DNA of 64,000 bases from Talpa occidentalis (GCF_014898055.3 NW_023604295.1:66241730-66305729); one strand, 5' to 3'; counted from the stretch's first letter, positions 49,915 to 62,555 are shown. Made by a program: numbers and translations. The notes: generated by a model not told the origin, from the sequence alone.

Positions 49915-52075
49915 GAAGAAAAGTATACACAAGAGTCTCAATTCTGAAGACTTTTCAATGAGGCACCCATAATAGTAATGTGACATCCAAATCAAAATTA
50001 ATGTATAAGTCTAATATTAGAAAAAGTGAACAAAGTTGAGTCACAATAAAACACTAGTGTTAGAGGGCCAGTATTATGTGGAATCTTCTCTAAATGGCAC
50101 TGTAGAGAATTAGAAAAACTACCAAGAATAAATGTGCCTGTGGACATTTTAAAGAAAGTTATATCATGGACATTATTGTTTAAAAATAAGATAATTGGTA
50201 AGACTGTTTAGGTCAATGATTCTTTATTGGAACAGATATGATTTTATTCTTCAACTGATTAATCAGTTGCAATTTTCTCATGCTATGAACATTTTTCTAG
50301 ACATCAGAGAGATTTTTATTTGATCTAAAATATGATTTTAATTATGTAGATCTCACTGCAGATTAACATTTTTCTCACAATGCTAATTTGGCAAGCTATC
50401 ACAAGTCCTTGAATGCAGAGGTATAAAGTACAAGAAGATAATGCAAACAGCACTCACTTGCTTTACACATAAAAGGTTGCAAAGAGCAATTATTGCTTCA
50501 TTAATTTATAATGAAAACCAAATTGCCTGTAAATGATAGTGACTTGCCATCTCAGACCACATACAAAAACAGCAAGTCTCTAACTCGAGCATTAGCTGAA
50601 GCTGAATGAAAGACAGCAGAAATAAATTTGCTAAAGGAGCACTTTCTCAACAAAAGCACCAACACCAGAAATCATTAATTAAAGCTGCTATATACCTGAA
50701 ACCTATATGTAAATGTAAACCAATGTTATGCCAATAAAATGTTTTTAAAACTTGTGTTGTGACATGTCCGCTTTATAAATTTAAATATAATTTAAAAACA
50801 AATGTGTAGGATTCATAAATTATTAGAATATATTGCCATTGTAAATATTCCAAAGCAGACATGAAAAAAAATTATGTGAGTGACAAACAGAATTGGTGGT
50901 ACAAATAATCATATCTTCATTTTCCAAATGCTCAGACATAAACTCTGCAAGGGGTACTGGCAGTAATGTCTTCAGCAGAGTGGGTAGTGGCCCAGGAAGA
51001 GTGCAAGCCCTCTCTAAAACTCAGATTCTTCAAAATCAGAAGTCCTGATAGCTTTCTAGGTTCTTACTCTTTCATTATTAGACCACAGAGTTCAGAGCTG
51101 AGTTCTTGCTTTTTCTTTTTCCAAATACCACAACTGTTTGAAATCCAAATATTCAGACTTCATGTCCTAAGTAAAGTCATTTCCAGTGAACTTCCCCATC
51201 ATGAGAAGATAGTATAAGATAGCAAGGGGTGCTACATTTATATTTGAGGTTGCATATTTCTTTGCCACTGAGTTAAACATGCATTCTTGGGGAGAACATA
51301 TATTTTTAATTATTAAGAGCATTTAACCCAAATAACTATCATCTTGATAAACCCCAATAATAGCAATTAAGGATTTAACTCATTTTTCGTAATTAACTAC
51401 TTTCTTGGATACATTCTTCAGCTACTTGCTCATAGAACATAAGGAGAAAGTCTTCATATTTCTTTAGCAGGAGAGCTTGTAATACCTTTAGCGCACTGGC
51501 TAAAATAACTTGGGAAATACTAAGAAAGTAAGAAAAGTAAGTTCTTACTTCTCCTATAAAAAGCTCAAAGTTTGGGGAGATTTGCATCTCCTCTCAGCCC
51601 TGCTCTGGATTATCTGTCTTTACACAGTACCTCACATTTGTACTTAGAAAAATTTCTGACTTCATTATTCTTTTTCCTTTCTTTGATCTTTAAATTCTCC
51701 AGACCGAGACAAGAACTACCACAATCTCTGTGTCATTATTCTGGGGCTTTAATTTTAGCTCATCCCCAACTTGGGAATCCATGGTAAGGTACTGAGACCT
51801 CAGGGCTGTGCCCATGACTTCTGCACCTATGGACAAATGTCCCTTACTGACCACAGTCAGTAAAAGACTACTGACCACAGTCTGTCTGTTTACCTTATAT
51901 TGATGCTTCTAATTTCTGATTTACCATTAAGTCAAGGAGTTTTTTTTTTTTTAATAATTGCTTTTGGATCTCTTTTCAGACTAATTTCATGTTTTTAAAT
52001 TGTTTGGAGAAGTCCAACATACCCCTAAGAGAGAATCAATGTCATTTTGGTCAACTGGATTATTGACTTTTGCTC
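49915..52075. other. Intron without recognised gene
   Basis: GACCACAGTC occurs twice with a related flank near 51849-51883. Nothing else stands out. Confidence 0.45.
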
Positions 52076-52079
52076 TCTA

Positions 52080-52310
52080 CTTGAGATGCCATATACCAGC
52101 GTCCAAGACCTGAGGTTTCTCAGAATCTATAGCTACAGTTTCTAGGTAGCCTGTTCCTGTGTTCTGGCATGGTCTTGGTGCTCTTCCCTCATTGCATTTT
52201 CTGATTCCTTGTTTGCTAAGGTCCAGACATGCCTCATAAAAACCTCACCTAAGTAACCTCCTCCACCCACAGAGAATTGTAAGATATTATAATAAACCAG
52301 CAGATCTAAT
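52080..52310 (+). other. Complex segment, possible LTR-like or unique sequence
   Basis: This stretch has text such as GCCTCATAAAAACCTCACCTAAG and AAGATATTATAATAAACCAG, reminiscent of LTR polyadenylation regions. I cannot assign it to a family. Confidence 0.2.
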
Positions 52311-53591
52311 CATAGTGTTCTCTATTTCACATCTGGTGGTAGACACAAAATATGTTCATTACAAAAAGAAGTAAACAGCCTGTGTGAGAGGGTTACCTTC
52401 AATTACATATTTCCTGGTAAGAGTTCAAGACAACTGGTTTTAAACATGCTACTAGCTTTTATAGTTTGCTATAATTTGATAGTTTTTCTCTGTGATGGTG
52501 TTGATTTGATTTTTTAGGATATCTCTATAGTAGCAGTATAATTCAATTCTACATGCATTGACTAAATAATTCTACATAGAAAGTCTAGTTTCAAAACTGG
52601 ATCATAAAAAAAATGAGTGAAATCTGATATTTTCGTCTAGAATTTGATGCTGGAGGGAGAGGCATAGGTTAATTTAAGGCAGATGATGATACCCCAAGCT
52701 CCTACTTGGGGTTCTACAAGGAGCTTTGGGGAAAGGAAGAGTTACTACTAGAAGGAAAGACCTGGGAAAGCATTAAGACAGAAGAAATGGGAGGGTAGTA
52801 AGACTAGAACTTGTACGAAGTGGAAAGATAGCAACCTAGATGTAAAGAAAAATGCGAGTAAACAGGAAGTCATGTGAAGACAGAACTTGTTTAAGGAACT
52901 GGATCCAGTGTGACTAGAAAACAGGTCACTGAGCACTGGATATGAGGGCAGTTGCTTCAAAATGAAAGGTGTGGGTCAATATAGGCAAAATCATCTGACA
53001 TGTCTCTACTTCATTTGCTATAGTGAGGAACTACTGAAGAGAGACACTTGGTTAGCTTTCCACTGTGAGTTGGGTCTCCAAGGAAAAGAAAAAAGGATTT
53101 CAGAAAGACTACTGCAAAGATCCAAAAGAGAGGTTATAAGATGACCTCTGTTGAATGACTATACATTGAATTTTCCCCAAAAAATAGATGCATCTACATA
53201 TGCAGAGAGCAACACAGCTTATTATATTAGAATTTTGACTACTAAAAGCTATTACACATAAATGTCTATTTGTCCTAGGAGAGTGCATGTATCAACAGAA
53301 AAAAAAATTAGATGTATGCAACAAATGTATTTTTTCCCTTATGAAACTATGTTCTCATTAGACTATGTATATTTCCTTTCAAGAATATTCAATTTATATG
53401 AATAAATAAATACCATGTGCCAAGTTTTTTGTCCATAATGAAGTAAGGAAAGAATTAGACAGGGTACCTATTCTTAAAGAGCACTCTGTCTTAGGTTACA
53501 TTAGCTTTTTAATCCATTGTGATTTTATAAAGGCATTAATTATTATTTCTTCTTTCATTATTACTCATTAACCTTTATAGAATCTGATTTT

Positions 53592-53878
53592 TTTTAAATA
53601 TTTATTTATTAGATTTATTTTTATTTATTTATACAAGCATTGGGTACAGTCAGAAGCGCGGGAGGGTGAGAGAATTCACCAGAGCCAGAGCGGGGAGCAG
53701 AGCAGGCAGAAGGACCGAAGTACACTGCTGAGGGGAGCAGCGGGCGGCAGGAGAGTTCTGCGCGCCATGTGGGACCCTCCTCCAGTGGCCGGGAGCAGCC
53801 GGGGATCGAGCCGGCGCTGCAGAGGCTGCAGGCAGGTTTGCAACCCAGCGCTCAACCGCTGCGCCACCGGGGAGGCCC
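53592..53878 (-). mobile_element. tRNA-derived SINE copy 10 (young type)
   Basis: A CpG-rich full-length copy with a perfect 14-bp duplication, TAGAATCTGATTTT, at 53578-53591 and 53879-53892. Its sequence is nearly that of copies 3 and 9. The frames MAQRLSAGLQTCLQPLQ (minus) and MWDPPPVAGSSRG (plus) are SINE frames. Confidence 0.94.
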
Positions 53879-54300
53879 TAGAATCTGATTTTGATCATCT
53901 TCCCCTCCCAAACATATATAGAGAGTTACAAAAATTATCAAATATGATGTGTCAAATGTTAAACTTATATAACTATTAAAGCATAGAGGTTTGCTTTTGG
54001 GAAAATAAGGCACTGGATTTCAAAAATCTGGTAACTATACAATATTCCGGATAGTTATGTGTCATAGAGTGGCTCTAATTGAGTAAACATAATACCCATT
54101 TCAAGTTTATAAGCATTTACAAAAATATAAAAAAAGAAAAGAGAAGTCAATTTTAGAAACTGTCAGGAAATTTATAAGAAAGATTTTTAGAATAGTAAAC
54201 ATTATGGATAACGAGTCTGAAAGATAATGGGGTAGCAGTGAAAAAAAAAAAACTATGAAAAATACTTAAGACTAACCATTAAAGTAAGTATCTAGCCAGA

Positions 54301-55023
54301 CACATGTCAAAAATACAAGCAACAACAAATGTTGGTGAGGATGTGGTGAAAAAGGAACTCTCCCACAATGCTGGTGGGAGTGCAAACAGGTCCAACCACT
54401 ATGGAAAGCTGTCTGGAGGTTCCTCAGTCTACTAAAAATGGAGCTACCATATGACCCAGCAATCCACTCCTAGGAATCTACCCAAAGGACACAAAAACAT
54501 TGATTCAAAAGAACACCTATACCCCTATGTTTATTGCAGCACTATTTACAATAGGCAAAACCTGGAAACACCACCAAATGTCCAAAAATAGATGATTGGA
54601 TCAAGAAAATGTAGTATATATACACAATGGAATATTATTCACCTATCAAAAAAGATAAACTCACGCCATTCACAGCAATGTGGATGGAGCTAGAAGGAAT
54701 TATGCTCAGTGAAATAAGACAGAAGGAAAAGAAAAATATTGGATGGTTTCACTTATAACAGGAATATAGGGGAACCAAATAAGACATCAGTGTAAAAAAA
54801 AAAAAAGATAATAACAGTACAAAACACAACAAAGCAAAAACAGTCAATTATAAATCAGAGACATACTGCAGGGGAGGAGGAGGGAGAGGGATCAGAGGGA
54901 GGGAGGGAGGAGCACAGAGGACTGTGCTGTGTGTGATGGTGCACGGGTGCCTTGGGGAAGGAATTCTATGGGGACTCAATCTGAGGGGGTGGGGAGAAGC
55001 AAATATTGTTTAAAAATAAAAAA
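54301..55023 (+). mobile_element. LINE-1 3' end (5'-truncated, young)
   Basis: It begins at the ORF2 C-terminal region (CAACAAATGTTGGTGAGGATG), runs through ORF2 end (frameshifted) and a G-rich 3' UTR and ends ATTGTTTAAAAATAAAAAAA. AGTAAGTATCTAGCCAGA (54283-54300) and AGCAAATATCTAACCAGA (55024-55041) are the duplication. The 3' UTR is nearly identical to that of the copy at 60729. Confidence 0.92.
54869..54912 (+). other. G-quadruplex-type tract in the L1 3' UTR
   Basis: Runs of three or more G separated by one to three A occur in GGGGAGGAGGAGGG and GGGAGGGAGGGAGG. G-rich tracts at this place are typical of L1 3' UTRs. The fold is inferred. Confidence 0.6.
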
Positions 55024-56456
55024 AGCAAATATCTAACCAGAGAAATCAACTTGCAACGGATAGGATATGCTAAGCATAAAATAGACCATAGGGAGGCCAT
55101 GCTTAAATTCAATATTGTCAAAAGTTTTTTTATTAAACTGCTAATTTGAATATATTTTTCCTATGAGGGAAAGAATGTCAATATCAAGGAGAGGATAGGG
55201 AAAGTGTGATTTACATTATTGAGGTTTGATTTTAATGGTAAATATTTTTACTATTATAAAAGATTCATATTTTCAAATGTGTTATTTAAAAAAAATTGTA
55301 ACCATGAAGCATGCCACTGTCTGAAAACTACCTCAGCCAAGAGATAATCAATATAGTTGAAAACCATTTTGTGGACCATGTATCTAATTCTATAAATTTT
55401 GGAAAAATAAGCATCCATTAGAAATTTTCTCATTCTGTACTGCTGTTTACATACAGCAAAAAAATTACCTTTTATAGAATAAATTCCTCTTAATATATTA
55501 GACAATAGGACAGTGAAACTATCATGTTTCCAATTATTGGAAAAATGTTCAATATGAAATCGCCCAATAAAAAGATAATTTTAGAATTCAGTACATAAAT
55601 GCTTGAAAATAATGGGAGAAAATTTCATGCACACTGGCTTAACTTGTCTAGACTGAAAACTGTGCTAAGATGGACATTTACAGAATTATTACAAATGGCC
55701 AACTACTTAGAAATTAATGCATACCAGTGACAGCAGTACATTTCATATCAGTTGTGAGAGTCATGTAATTTCCTGCTATGATAATGGGTCACAGCCACAG
55801 TAATTCATAGCAATTTATGATATACCTGTGGAGGGCTCACAGGGACGGAAATGAAATTAACTCATGTCACTGAGGAACATACGCTAAATTTTACAGATCT
55901 TCAGATAACTAAGTTTATTTTTTTAATGCATAAGTATAATTCTTGAGAGCATTTCCCTGAAATGTAAGCTGCTCTACAGTACCAATTCTGAAGCTACAGA
56001 GAACAGCTTCTTCTGTGTTCCTCCCACAAGGGTAGCAACTGGGCTTCAGAGGTGCATTTTTAATCCTTTGACCTTTGAGATCCCCGAGGCACCCAGTTTA
56101 AGGGTTCAAACTCTAACACAGTTTGAACCTAGACCTGCTAAAATAGACTTAAAATAAATTTGATTTAATTTAATTTGCACATCCTTAAAATGGGGAAAGT
56201 GATAGTAAACACAATTTTCCACTTAAAACAGCTATAGCATTTTGTGGCACTTCAAAGTCATACATTAATGTTACTACTAATCTGGAAAAGCTAAATTAAC
56301 TGAGGATGTCATTGGAATTCATTGATTTTTTTTTTCCTTATAAATGACAGAAATACATTTTAAATTCCCCTGTTTCCTTTTTTTTTTTTTTTAATTATTC
56401 TTTCTTCAGATTTATTTGAAGTCACCTCACCACAACCTAAAAAATGTAGTGGGCTT

Positions 56457-56711
56457 AGGCCTCCCTGGTGCCACAGCGGATTAAACGCAGTGCTGTGAAG
56501 CTATCTGCAGCCTCTGCAGCATGGGCTTGATTCCCAGCCAGGGAGATACCCACATGGCATGGCAGACCTCTCCTGTCTCGCCTACTGCTCCCCTCAGCAG
56601 TATTTTCGGTCCGTCTGCCTGTTCTGCTCCCTGTTCTGTCTCTGGTGAATTCTCTCACCTTCCCGTGCCTCTGGCCTGTACCCCAGTTCTTATGTAAATA
56701 AATAACTTTTA
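56457..56711 (+). mobile_element. tRNA-derived SINE copy 11 (old type)
   Basis: It begins AGGCCTCCCTGGTGCCACAG and ends AAATAAATAACTTTTA. The 18-bp duplication AAAAAATGTAGTGGGCTT is perfect at 56439-56456 and 56712-56729. For an old-type body, such a perfect duplication is notable. Confidence 0.94.
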
Positions 56712-57037
56712 AAAAAATGTAGTGGGCTTTACGATTCTGGAAATCAAGATAAGGAAGTAAAATGCAGTTACTTATGTAGTGGCATGTGTTAAAAAAGGCA
56801 ATAAAGCAAGCAAGTGAGAGAGAAGAGTTGATATTTATAGGGACGAAAGAACCATTTTAAAAGATATGCCCTGAAGACCTCACCAAAAAGGTGATGTTTA
56901 AATAAAGAACTAAAAAGAGGACATGGCCTGGCTGAGGAGGACTTCACTAAGCTGTGAAGATAATGACCTCAGGAAAGAGCAATCAAGCAGAGGAGCAACA
57001 AGTCCTAAGCTTACCTAATGTAAAAAGCCGCTAACAG

Positions 57038-57317
57038 GGGCCTCCCTGGTGGTGCAAGGGATTAAGATGCAGCACTGTGAAGCTATCAGCAGCCACTGCA
57101 ACATGAGTTTGATCCCCGGCCCGGGAGATACCCATATGGTGAAGCACACCTCTCCTGACTCACATGCTGCTCCCCTCAGCAGTGTATTTCAGTTATTCCG
57201 CCTGTTCTGTTCCCCACTCTGTCTCTGGAGAATCCTCTCACCCCCTGCACCTCTGGCCTATACCACAGTTCTTGTATGCATAAATAAAAAAATCTTTAAA
57301 AAAATAAAATAATAAAT
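57038..57317 (+). mobile_element. tRNA-derived SINE copy 12 (old type)
   Basis: It begins GGGCCTCCCTGGTGGTGCAA and ends in an AAAATAAAATAATAAAT tail. The duplication AAAAAGCC(G/A)CTAACAG is at 57022-57037 and 57318-57333. The frame MVQGIKMQHCEAISSHCNMS is a SINE frame. Confidence 0.94.
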
Positions 57318-57609
57318 AAAAAGCCACTAACAGTGGAGTATAATTAACCAAGCCTAGGAGAAAGAGGAAAGCCAGCAGCTGGAAAAGTTTCAGGACAAAT
57401 TGGATCTGAACCAAAGACTGATAAGACTTACCTTTTCATAGGCTCACTCTCATTGAAATAAGGAGAAAATGAGAAAAGTGAAAATTTTTCAACAGTCAAG
57501 AGATTCAAACCAAGATCAAATTTAAGGACATTAATTTGACAAGAGTATTGGAGGAGGAATACAGGGGACATGGATCAGAGTTATTGCAGTTGGTTAAGGG
57601 AGGGGTAGT

Positions 57610-57705
57610 AGAAACATTTCTGTCTTTTTCTCCTTATTGATTCTCAGCATCCAGCAAAGTTCCATTTACTCAGTGAGTGCAAATGAATTGATTAATTTTT
57701 GAGTG
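57610..57705 (+). repeat. Possible L2 3'-end fragment
   Basis: TTGATTCTCAGCATCCAGCAAAGTTCC and the following GTGCAAATGAATTGATTAAT resemble the last part of L2. Weak. Confidence 0.4.
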
Positions 57706-57854
57706 AGAGTAATATTTCATGATGGGAACTAATACTTGACAATTGATGAATATTTGGTTTGAGAAAATTGCAAACCTGAAAATAACTCTGAGGTTTTAAG
57801 CTAATATTTTATAATCATATTGACCTTTTTATGTGAAAGTTTCTCTAACAGGCT

Positions 57855-58060
57855 TTTTCAGCAATGCATTATTTCATCCTGCAAAAACCCTTTGCAGCAG
57901 TTGCTATTATCAACTAATTCTAGAGATAAAACTTAGACCAATGAAACTTAGTAAAAGTTTTATCCACTTGCCCCAAATCAGTTACTTGGTAAATGGAGAA
58001 GCCAGGATTCAAAGCAGACTTCAATTATAAAGTGTTTTTCACTGTCCACTAATCTGTCTC
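57855..58060 (-). repeat. MIR element
   Basis: TTTCATCCTGCAAAAACCC, TGCTATTATCAACTAATTCTAG, CCACTTGCCCCAAATCAGTTAC and AAGCCAGGATTCAAAGCAG follow the reversed MIR consensus. Confidence 0.8.
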
Positions 58061-58834
58061 GATAACTTTGGAAATAATATAATTAGCAAAGAGAAGTAGC
58101 AATATAGGTGGGAAAACATGTGAGAAAAAGGATCAATTTTGTTTAATATAAGCAGAGTCAAATGTGTGATATGAAACTCAAAGACGTTTCCAAAGTTGGT
58201 CAGGTCATCCAGAAGTCAGGGGAAAATACAGGCATAAGAGTAAAAATTCCAATTTTGGAGTTGTATAATAAGAGCTTTGGAAAAGAGTAAAATGATTTAA
58301 ATTAAAAAATAAGATAAAAGTATTTCAGAAACACTTTTGAAATGCTTATGTTTCAAAGTTAGAAAAAGAGGAGATTATGTAAGAAATGGAAATATAAAAA
58401 TTGCCCTTTCAGAACAAAATATATTGAAATGTTCCCTACATTGAAAATGTTTTTCAAGTTAAGTTTGGCAAATACTGCCAGATATAGAGAATTTACAAAG
58501 TTTGGAGAAAACAATGTCAGAGATACAGGGGAAAGAATGTTAAGACATTTGTATTTATAATGGTGACTACTTTAGAATAAAAAGCAAATGGTCTAAGACT
58601 GAACTGGTAAGCAGAAGGAAATTGGTGATAATAAAGAATGTTGTTGATGTTGCTTTTTTTGTCGCAGACATTTTTCCAAATTTTGTGGAACAAAGGAATG
58701 TAAATCAGAGTAAATTTAGATGAAATAATTGTAGTATTTTAATAAATAATGTCATTATTAAACAGAAAAGAATTCTGTGGTTTTTAAAGGGACAATGCCT
58801 GAAATTATGCATTTTATCACATAAAGCAAGTTTA

Positions 58835-58978
58835 GAACTTTCTTTACAGATGAAGAAGTTGACATCTGGAGAAATAAAAATGTACAATCTCATAATATGC
58901 TAGTAAGGGTCCAACATGGACCAAGACCCATATCTTAGTGTGAGTCCTATGTTAGTGCCAATATGCCATACCATCACT
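58835..58978 (-). repeat. MIR fragment
   Basis: TTTACAGATGAAGAAGTTGAC, CATAATATGCTAGTAAGGGTCC and AATATGCCATACCATCACTG follow reversed MIR including the tRNA-related head. Confidence 0.65.
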
Positions 58979-59520
58979 GTAATTGGTAGTACTCTGACTT
59001 ATCAATACTGCATATGAAACTTTAACTGGAAGTTCCACACAGTTACAGGTAACGGTTGATGGATTTGATACAAAGATGGATGGTATTGTTGTATTTTCAG
59101 TTGACACCTGTTCTCCTATTAAAATCCTATTTTATAAGCCTATCAACTTACATATTTTATACTATGTTTCAACATGATTTGAGATATTGGTCGTTTTTTA
59201 AATAAAAGCTATATTTCTGGAAGAATGTTTGATGATTATATTTTACCTAGTCTAAAAAGTAGTCTAAAAAGCAGTAAAAAAGAAATCTACTATGAAAATA
59301 ATGACAGTTACAGACAAAGATATATTTCTCATCTCTTAATGTAAGATCAACCTGGCTTAGTCATTTGAATACTCTTGAAAAAGATTCAAATTTACTCTCT
59401 TCAGAAATTCTTATAAACATTTTCTAAGCTGACTGGAATTTATTTAACTACTATATTCCAGGCAAAATAACTGGTCTTGATTGAACCTGAAAGTAACACA
59501 CATTACAGACTTATGGTCAA

Positions 59521-59665
59521 TTAATTCAAAAGTATTTATGGAGGGGCCATTATGAACTAGACACCACTGACTATGGATTTAGAGCCAATGAGAGGGGAAA
59601 AAAAAAAACAAAAAAACAAAAAGTGAAGTCCCAAGTTTCATGGAACTTACTTTCTAAACAATAAT
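59521..59665 (-). repeat. L2 3'-end fragment
   Basis: AAGTATTTATGGAGGGGCCATTATGAACTAGACACC, AGTCCCAAGTTTCATGGAAC and TTACTTTCTAAACAATAATG follow the reversed L2 3' end. An A-rich stretch near 59598-59622 interrupts it. Confidence 0.6.
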
Positions 59666-59862
59666 GAAAAATGAACTAGGACTAAAGACTGATAAATTGT
59701 TATAATCAGAGTCCAGTTATTTGATAAAGAAAACACCTCATCAAGATGGATTAGATTAAATGCAGGAGAAAAGCCTTGGGGAAGGGACATGAAGTCTTTC
59801 AAATATATAAGTTGCTCATGCCTTCATAAGTATTCCTGAAAACATGGCAAAAGTCCTTGCCA

Positions 59863-60128
59863 GGCTTCCCTGATGGTGCAGAGGTTAAAGTCAGTGCTAT
59901 AAAGCTATTGCCAGCCACTGAGGCATGAGTTCCATCCCCAGCCAGGAAGCTAACCCACATGGCGCAGCAAGACCTCTCTTGTCTCACACGCTGCTCCCCT
60001 CATTAGTGTATTTCAGTGGATCTGCCTGTTCTGCTCCCCCACTCTGTCTCTGGTGAACCCTCTCATCCCCCATACCTCTGGCCTACACCCCAGTTCTTGT
60101 ATGTATCAATAAATCTTAAAAAAAAAAA
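59863..60128 (+). mobile_element. tRNA-derived SINE copy 13 (old type)
   Basis: It begins GGCTTCCCTGATGGTGCAGA and ends GTATGTATCAATAAATCTTA plus an A run. The flanks show no convincing duplication. Body text matches the old group. Confidence 0.9.
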
Positions 60129-61179
60129 GGGCTAGTCTTCATGATCTGCTTAAATTTAGCAGAGTGAGTCTGGAATTTAGAAGTATAATGTAGTATTGTC
60201 AATATATAAGTTGTGAGATTGACTAAGAAAAAACTGTAGAGAGAAAAATGATTTTGAGTGAGTTTTGGAGTAATGCATTTATTAGAGATCAAGAAAACTG
60301 GGTGAATCTAGAAAAAGGGTAAAAAAAAAGTGCCAGCAGAGCAAGATAACTATAAACATTTTGCTTTAACATCAAATGAAGGAAATATTTCTGGAAAGAA
60401 AAGTTGAATTAATGATAAATTTTGTCAAATGGTCTTACTATATGAGAAGTTTAAAGGCTGAGGACTTTTTGTTACTTACTTTTATTACTATTATTTATTC
60501 TATGTAGAAATGGTTCATCTATTTATGTCTTCAACATTTCATTAAGAAAGTATTATGTGTGGATACTAAAGGGGAAGTTATAAGAAAGAATAAATTCATT
60601 AATTTTTATAATTCAAATTATTAAATTAAAAGAGAAATGAAAACAAAATGCCATGCATTAGATTGTTTTCTTTTATATAGAATATTGTGTTCTGTTTTAT
60701 TGCCCACTAAAATATAATATTTCTTCAAACTTAAAAGACATTTCTCCAAAGAGGAAATGCAAATGGTCAACAGGCAGATGAAAAAATGTTCCCGCATCCC
60801 TTATCATCAGGGAAATGTAAATCAAAACCACACTGAGATAACACCTTACACCAGTAAGAATGGCACATATCAAAAAAACAAGCAACAATAAATGTTGGTG
60901 AGGATGTGGTGAAAAAGGAACTCTCCTACATTGCTGGTGGGAGTGCAAACTGGTCCAACCACTATGGAAAGCTGTCTGGAGGTTCCTCATCCTGCTAAAA
61001 ATGGAGCTACCATACGACCTGGCAATTCCACTAGCAGGGATCTACTGAAAGGACACAAAAACATTGATTCAAAAGAACACCTGTACACCTATGTTTATTG
61101 CAGCACTATTTACAACAGGTAAAACCTGGAAACAACCCAAATGCCCAAAAATAGAGGACTGGATCAAGAAAAATGTAAT

Positions 61180-61200
61180 ACACACACACACACACACACA
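61180..61200. repeat. (CA)n microsatellite within L1
   Basis: The equivalent place in the copy at 54301 reads TATATACACAATGG, so the CA run grew after insertion or in the source element. Confidence 0.9.
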
Positions 61201-61437
61201 ATGGGATATTATTCAGCAATCAAAAAAGATAAACTCATGCCATTTGCAGCAACGTGGATGGAGCTAGAAGGAATAATGCTCAGTGAAATAAGCCAGAAGG
61301 AAAAAAGAAAAATATCGGATGGTTTCACCTATAACAGGAATATAGGGGAACCAAATAAGACATCAGTGTAAAAAAACATTAACAGTACAAAACACAACAA
61401 AGCAAAAACAGTCAATTATAAATCAGAGACATCCTGC

Positions 61438-61476
61438 AGGGGAGGAGGGAGAGGGATCAGAGGGAGGGAGGGAGGA
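61438..61476 (+). other. G-quadruplex-type tract in the L1 3' UTR
   Basis: Same tract as at 54869, ending GGGAGGGAGGGAGG. Confidence 0.6.
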
Positions 61477-61649
61477 GCACAGGGGACTGTGGTGATGGTG
61501 CACGGGTGCCTTGGGGAAGGAAATTCTATGGGGACTCAAACTGAGGGGGTGGGGGGAAGCAAATATTGTTTAAAAATAAAATTTAAAAAAATAAAAAAAA
61601 ATAAAATGATTTCAATATTTTTCATGACAAATATATAATATTTCTTCAA

Positions 61650-62555
61650 GTTTTGTTCTTATTTAAGCTAGATTAGTTATTTAAATATATTTAAAACTGT
61701 CAAAGAAAACAACAGAGGTGTTAATTTTTTTCTTAGTATTAATTATATAATAGATTTATTTTCTGACAAGTCAAGGGAGTTGTTACATTGCACTTCTCAG
61801 CCCAGTCATTCAAGGGATACCACAGACCCAGAGCTATGTCATGGCCAATTATCCCAGATTAGTAGAGACGTGACAAAGCTGCACTTAATTTATAATTTTT
61901 ATGCACATGTATGTGCATATATACATACCCCACATGTCAATAACTTTTTTCTTTGAAATTTTCCAATTATTCTAAGAATACTCAGTCTAATAATACATAG
62001 TTAATCAAAAAAGTACTAAGAATATCAACAAATAAGTCCAAACTCATAATTTAATTTCATCAATATTTATTTCAGATGTACTATTTCACATATGTTCAAG
62101 TTCCCTTATAAACATTTATTGCATGTCAGATTCAATATAGTAGTTTTATTTGCATTTAAAACATTATTTTGATGTGATAACATGATAAAAGGATTTTATA
62201 GAATGATTTAATTAATAAAAGTAAGGTATGCCTGTGAAAATAAAAAATGAAAATATCCTGAAAAAGAGAATTTATCTTATAAAGAGACTAAATTGTACAC
62301 TATTGTTTTATTTAATATGTTTTTATGATTAATATAATTCTGAAAAAAATAAGTTTAATTTTATTAGAAGAGGAAAGACAAAGAAGCGATACTTTCACTT
62401 GGCATAACTCAGTGCTCCACAAAATGGGCACATAATAAATGAAAGATTGAAAACATAGCTCAGGTAACAAAAAATTCAGCAAATTTAACAAACAGGTGCA
62501 TAACGTATCATTTCCTTGGCTTAACAAGTCTTTGAAATATTATATCGCTACACAA
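61650..62555. other. AT-rich intron without recognised gene
   Basis: No repeat or exon is recognised. Confidence 0.45.

Larger units (their letters stand above)
60729..61606 (+). mobile_element. LINE-1 3' end (5'-truncated, young)
   Basis: It starts further 5' in ORF2 than the other copies (ACTTAAAAGACATTTCTCCA) and runs through AATCAAAACCACACTGAGAT, the ORF2 C-terminus and a G-rich 3' UTR to an A-rich end. ORF2 is broken: the frames MIQKNTCTPMFIAALFT and MPKNRGLDQEKCN overlap because of frameshifts. A CA run of about 21 bases (61180-61200) sits inside the ORF2 part. ATATAATATTTCTTCAA occurs at 60712-60728 and 61633-61649, but about 26 bases separate the tail from the right copy. Confidence 0.92.

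Noticed and set aside
49660..49995. 111-codon proline- and alanine-rich minus-strand frame
   Set aside because: It is a frame through the CpG-rich SINE at 49628-49914; similar frames recur in every young SINE copy.
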